Source of the DNA: an uncultured Alphaproteobacteria bacterium
GTDB lineage: Bacteria > Pseudomonadota > Alphaproteobacteria > Micavibrionales > Micavibrionaceae
DNA: 16,464 nucleotides
Direction: 5' to 3'
NCBI GenBank assembly: GCA_946480475.1
Contig: CAMLJM010000042.1
Coordinates: forward strand, 1 to 16,464
The translations under genes were made by a program, and so were the position numbers. The notes under the pieces were generated by a model. It saw nothing but the letters and a program-made list of their open reading frames with translations, had not been told where the DNA came from and did no database searches. Shown here piece after piece: positions 14,344 to 16,464 of the stretch (its first letter is position 1; each line of letters opens with the position of its first letter).

Positions 14344-14730
14344 ATGAAAAAAACACTCGCAAGCCTGCTCATGTTATCCTGCCTGTCAGGGCAAGCCTAC
14401 GCGCAAACAAGCATAGCTGAAATGGCCTCCAGTGCGGCAAGTGCTGAAATTCAGGCAGCCGCACAACCCAGCAATCCTTCGATGCCTCTTCCGGGCAATC
14501 CCGGTGTATCAGCGCCGGGTGCTCAGGCTGGCGCCACAACAACAGCAGGAAATCTTCAGACGGGCCAAGCCCCTACAATGACGCAGGGTCTGGATATGTT
14601 TGGTAAGCCGATAGGTGGGGCGCAAGAGCCGCAGGTTAATATGACCTATGATAAGAAATCGGCGAATGGTGAGTTCTATGGCACAGATTTGCCGCCACGC
14701 GTTTTTAACAATGTGGAATCCGACTGGTAA
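14344..14730 (+). CDS. Small exported hypothetical protein, 128 aa
   Basis: The ATG at 14344 is preferred over one at 14278 because it gives a clean signal peptide (MKKTLASLLMLSCLSGQAYA) with a cut after residue 20; the longer reading would start inside the upstream hairpin. The mature part is Ala/Gln/Pro/Gly-rich and mostly disordered, with a more ordered end (DMFGKPIGGAQEPQVNMTY, then FYGTDLPPRVFNNVESDW). No known domain. It shares the AYA-Q cut style and direction with the gene at 13597, so both may belong to one envelope-related unit. A strong terminator follows at 14756. Confidence 0.75.
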   Translation: MKKTLASLLMLSCLSGQAYAQTSIAEMASSAASAEIQAAAQPSNPSMPLPGNPGVSAPGAQAGATTTAGNLQTGQAPTMTQGLDMFGKPIGGAQEPQVNMTYDKKSANGEFYGTDLPPRVFNNVESDW

Positions 14731-14755
14731 GCTTTTCCAAGATCCGAAACAAAAA

Positions 14756-14785
14756 CAGGCCGCTTATGCGGCCTGAATTTTTTTT
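14756..14785. terminator. Bidirectional rho-independent terminator
   Basis: CAGGCCGC (14756..14763) and GCGGCCTG (14768..14775) form a perfect 8-bp stem with a TTAT loop. T8 follows at 14778..14785 for the plus-strand gene, and the minus strand has a T5 run right after the stem for the convergent gene at 14799. It serves both genes. Confidence 0.9.
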
Positions 14786-14798
14786 ATATTCAACGGGA

Positions 14799-16016
14799 TC
14801 AGCGAACGTATAGATGAACTTCGTTCGTGGATGCTTCCGCGCTCGGGCTGTAGGAAAGGTCTACACGATCAAGTGTCAGGCCCATCTCTGTCAGGGAGCG
14901 CAATACGCGTTCTGCGTTACGGCGTGCGCGTGTGCTTTCAATCGCAACGGCCGCGGCATTACCATTATTAGGATGAACGGCAACCAGTTCGAAACGCGCG
15001 TTCGGGTAACGAGCCAAAGCTTCATTGACAGCCAGATACATGGGTTGTTCGTACGAAACATCAGCGCGGTCAAAGCGGATTTTTACCAGTGGACGCGGGC
15101 CACCAGGAATGCCAGCGGCTTGCGGCTGTGCCACAGGGGCGGGCGCATATGACGCTGGTGTAGCCGCCATAGGCGCGCCGGTTGATTCAAAGTTTGCTAT
15201 CTTGGCGCTGGAGAAGGGGCGCATAGACAGGCTTTTGCCCAGCAGGTCACCTGTGGTGACGGCCAGCGACAATGTTCTCAGGTTTTCACGTTCGGTGCTG
15301 AGGTAAGATGCCGTGCGGGTGATGTCGTCATTAACGTTATCAAGCATGCGGTCAATCACAACAACGGTATTGTTGATGGCATCTTCCATTTGCGCCAAGC
15401 GAACGTGATCTTCTTCAACGGCGCCTGACAGACCATATGTGGCGCGTGCAGATTCCAGCAGGAATGATGACATCGAAGCAGCCTGGGAAATTTCCATGGC
15501 CAGGTCATTTAGTGAAGCAACGTTACCAGCGAGCTTTTCAAGATTGCCGCGCGCTTCACCCAGACGTCCTACGAGGCGGGGGTTGCCCGGTGTTGTGCCG
15601 GATTGAAGTTGTGTGCTGATCGTAGCAACAGCAGCGTAATAATCCGCTGATTTGCCCTGACCATCTCTTTCGAGTTCAGCCAGACGTTCAGAGAGTTGTG
15701 AAACGCGGCCCTGAAGATTGAAGAGTTCATTGCGCAGGTCATCTACTTTGCGGCCTACAACAGTGACATCGCCGGGATTGAAATAGTTGTCACCGGCAAC
15801 TTCCGAGGCATCAATGTTTCGGGAGCGCGCGGGTTTGCTGTACACGCGGTTCTGCAAATCCGTCGGCAGCGGCTCATTGGTGATAATGAGCGGCGGGCGA
15901 TCGCTGGATCGTGCCTGCGCGGGAGCGCCGTCAAAGAGAATAGCTGTGGAGACAACACCCATCAGGGCAAGGGCGCCGGAGCGCAGCAGGATGTTTTTCA
16001 TAGATGCATTCTTCAT
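14799..16016 (-). CDS. OmpA-like periplasmic protein with coiled coil, 405 aa
   Basis: The ATG at 16016 gives a long signal peptide with a probable cut after AQA at residue 35; an ATG at 16001 would give a shorter, also good one, so the start is uncertain. Residues about 88-125 (VDDLRNELFNLQGRVSQLSERLAELE) are a likely coiled coil, and helices continue to about 260. An Ala/Pro-rich linker spans about 285-310. The last 90 residues resemble the OmpA C-terminal fold: a KIRFD strand, a NEALARYPNARFEL helix-strand, then STRARRNAERVLRSLTEMGL, the usual SxxRAxxV peptidoglycan-binding helix. The usual GHTD loop is replaced by AVHPN, so peptidoglycan binding may be changed. Host gene. Confidence 0.8.
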   Translation of the reverse strand: MKNASMKNILLRSGALALMGVVSTAILFDGAPAQARSSDRPPLIITNEPLPTDLQNRVYSKPARSRNIDASEVAGDNYFNPGDVTVVGRKVDDLRNELFNLQGRVSQLSERLAELERDGQGKSADYYAAVATISTQLQSGTTPGNPRLVGRLGEARGNLEKLAGNVASLNDLAMEISQAASMSSFLLESARATYGLSGAVEEDHVRLAQMEDAINNTVVVIDRMLDNVNDDITRTASYLSTERENLRTLSLAVTTGDLLGKSLSMRPFSSAKIANFESTGAPMAATPASYAPAPVAQPQAAGIPGGPRPLVKIRFDRADVSYEQPMYLAVNEALARYPNARFELVAVHPNNGNAAAVAIESTRARRNAERVLRSLTEMGLTLDRVDLSYSPSAEASTNEVHLYVR

Positions 16017-16305
16017 AAATTATGTTTCAACCAACCGTCGAGAAGGAAACAATTATTGAAAGAGTGGCCCCACGTCAAGTAACGGAAACCTACCGAGCAG
16101 AAGCCTATAGGCTGAATCTGGCAAGTGCAAGCGCCAAAAGGCTTTTTTGCCTGTTAAATCAAAAGCTATCCACAGTAGGAAGTGGGTAGCCGGGAACCCG
16201 CCGGGGAAGGGTTGAAAGATGTCCTAAACACTTCATCCAAAAAGGCTTGCAATCCCGGAAGGCATCGCTTATGGTGCCGGTCGCTTGCGGTAATCACCGC
16301 GGGAT
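16017..16305. other. Intergenic region between OmpA-like gene and tRNA-Arg(ACG)
   Basis: This 289-bp stretch has a possible leftward promoter for the OmpA-like gene (TTGACG at 16078..16073, AATAAT at 16057..16052, a short 15-base spacer) and a possible rightward promoter for the tRNA. A 55-codon plus-strand frame at 16022..16189 lacks a ribosome site and is not called as a gene. Confidence 0.4.
16247..16275 (+). promoter_or_regulatory. Predicted promoter of tRNA-Arg(ACG)
   Basis: TTGCAA (16247..16252) and TATGGT (16270..16275) are separated by 17 bases, each matching 4 of 6 consensus positions. The bases after the -10 box are GC-rich, as in stringently controlled stable RNA promoters. The start would lie about 24 bases before the tRNA. 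Confidence 0.5.
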
Positions 16306-16382
16306 GCGCCCGTAGCTCAACTGGATAGAGCACCTGACTACGGATCAGGAGGTTTGAGGTTCGAATCCTCACGGGCGCGCCA
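16306..16382 (+). tRNA. tRNA-Arg(ACG)
   Basis: A complete 77-base cloverleaf: acceptor GCGCCCG/CGGGCGC (16306..16312 and 16372..16378), D arm GCTC/GAGC, anticodon stem CCTGA/TCAGG with loop CTACGGA (anticodon ACG, reads CGN after A34 editing), T arm TGAGG/CCTCA with TTCGAAT, discriminator G and encoded CCA at 16380..16382. It is the second arginine tRNA in 3 kb. Confidence 0.96.
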
Positions 16383-16429
16383 TTTAAATCAAATACTTAG
16401 CCAAAAATCCTTAAATCCATAAAATCTAA

Positions 16430-16449
16430 AAGTCAGCAATAAGTCAGCA
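16430..16449. repeat. 11-bp-phased direct repeat after tRNA-Arg(ACG)
   Basis: AAGTCAGCA occurs at 16430..16438 and 16441..16449. An inverted GACTT follows at 16453..16457. The pair lies 48-67 bases past the tRNA 3' end in AT-rich DNA. The spacing matches the TGTACC pair beside the other tRNA, so these may be arm-type sites of a second integrated element. Confidence 0.5.
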
Positions 16450-16464
16450 AAAGACTTAGATTGA

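Noticed and set aside
16166..16372. 68-residue minus-strand frame beginning MRIRTSNLLIRSQVLYPVELRAH
   Set aside because: Also a tRNA shadow; it reads tRNA-Arg(ACG) backwards.

Overview
The window looks like the tRNA-proximal end of an integrated podovirus-type prophage plus a short stretch of host chromosome, from a Gram-negative bacterium that is probably an alphaproteobacterium. The host call rests on the style of the small XRE regulator, the exported proteins with AYA|Q-type signal peptides, the OmpA-like envelope protein and the moderate base composition. No marker gene fixes the genus.

Layout, right to left in the prophage direction. A tRNA-Arg(CCT) gene (13404..13480, minus) marks the integration side. 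Next to its 3' end lie 11-bp-phased TGTACC repeats, then a complete tyrosine integrase (12015..13124) and an overlapping unknown gene (11429..12022). A block of four 12-bp tandem repeats (11363..11410) precedes a tight minus-strand operon: excisionase-like HTH protein (11087..11305), a 55-residue protein (10916..11083), a DUF1376/YdaU-like replication protein (10228..10914), a primase zinc-finger protein (9947..10243) and a TOPRIM plus RecA-fold helicase (8620..10047). The last two look like one Twinkle/T7-gp4-type primase-helicase split by a frame change at an A6 run.

The middle (6538..8614) is regulatory. It has a plus-strand pair (terminase-small-like HTH protein and XRE-like protein), a 112-residue unknown, an 87-residue plus-strand gene with a hairpin leader and terminator, and a leftward operon of an XRE repressor candidate and an AlpA/excisionase-like winged-helix protein. 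The 149-bp gap between the XRE gene and the 87-residue gene carries a good sigma-70-type promoter, a perfect 15-bp palindrome and a wider dyad. It is the likely immunity switch.

From 6420 leftward comes a single-direction late operon that resembles the T7 gp14-gp15-gp16 ejection-core module: a gp14-like protein (181 residues), a 73-residue protein, a large 677-residue protein with a TTG start, a 579-residue protein with a glycine-rich hydrophobic middle, and a further large protein that runs off the left edge. Capsid, portal, tail and large terminase genes and the distal att site are not in the window and should lie to the left.

Right of the tRNA, the host DNA holds two small exported proteins (plus strand), a bidirectional terminator, a convergent OmpA-like periplasmic protein, and a second arginine tRNA, tRNA-Arg(ACG), at 16306..16382. 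The bases after this tRNA carry another pair of 11-bp-phased repeats, which may be the edge of a second integrated element.
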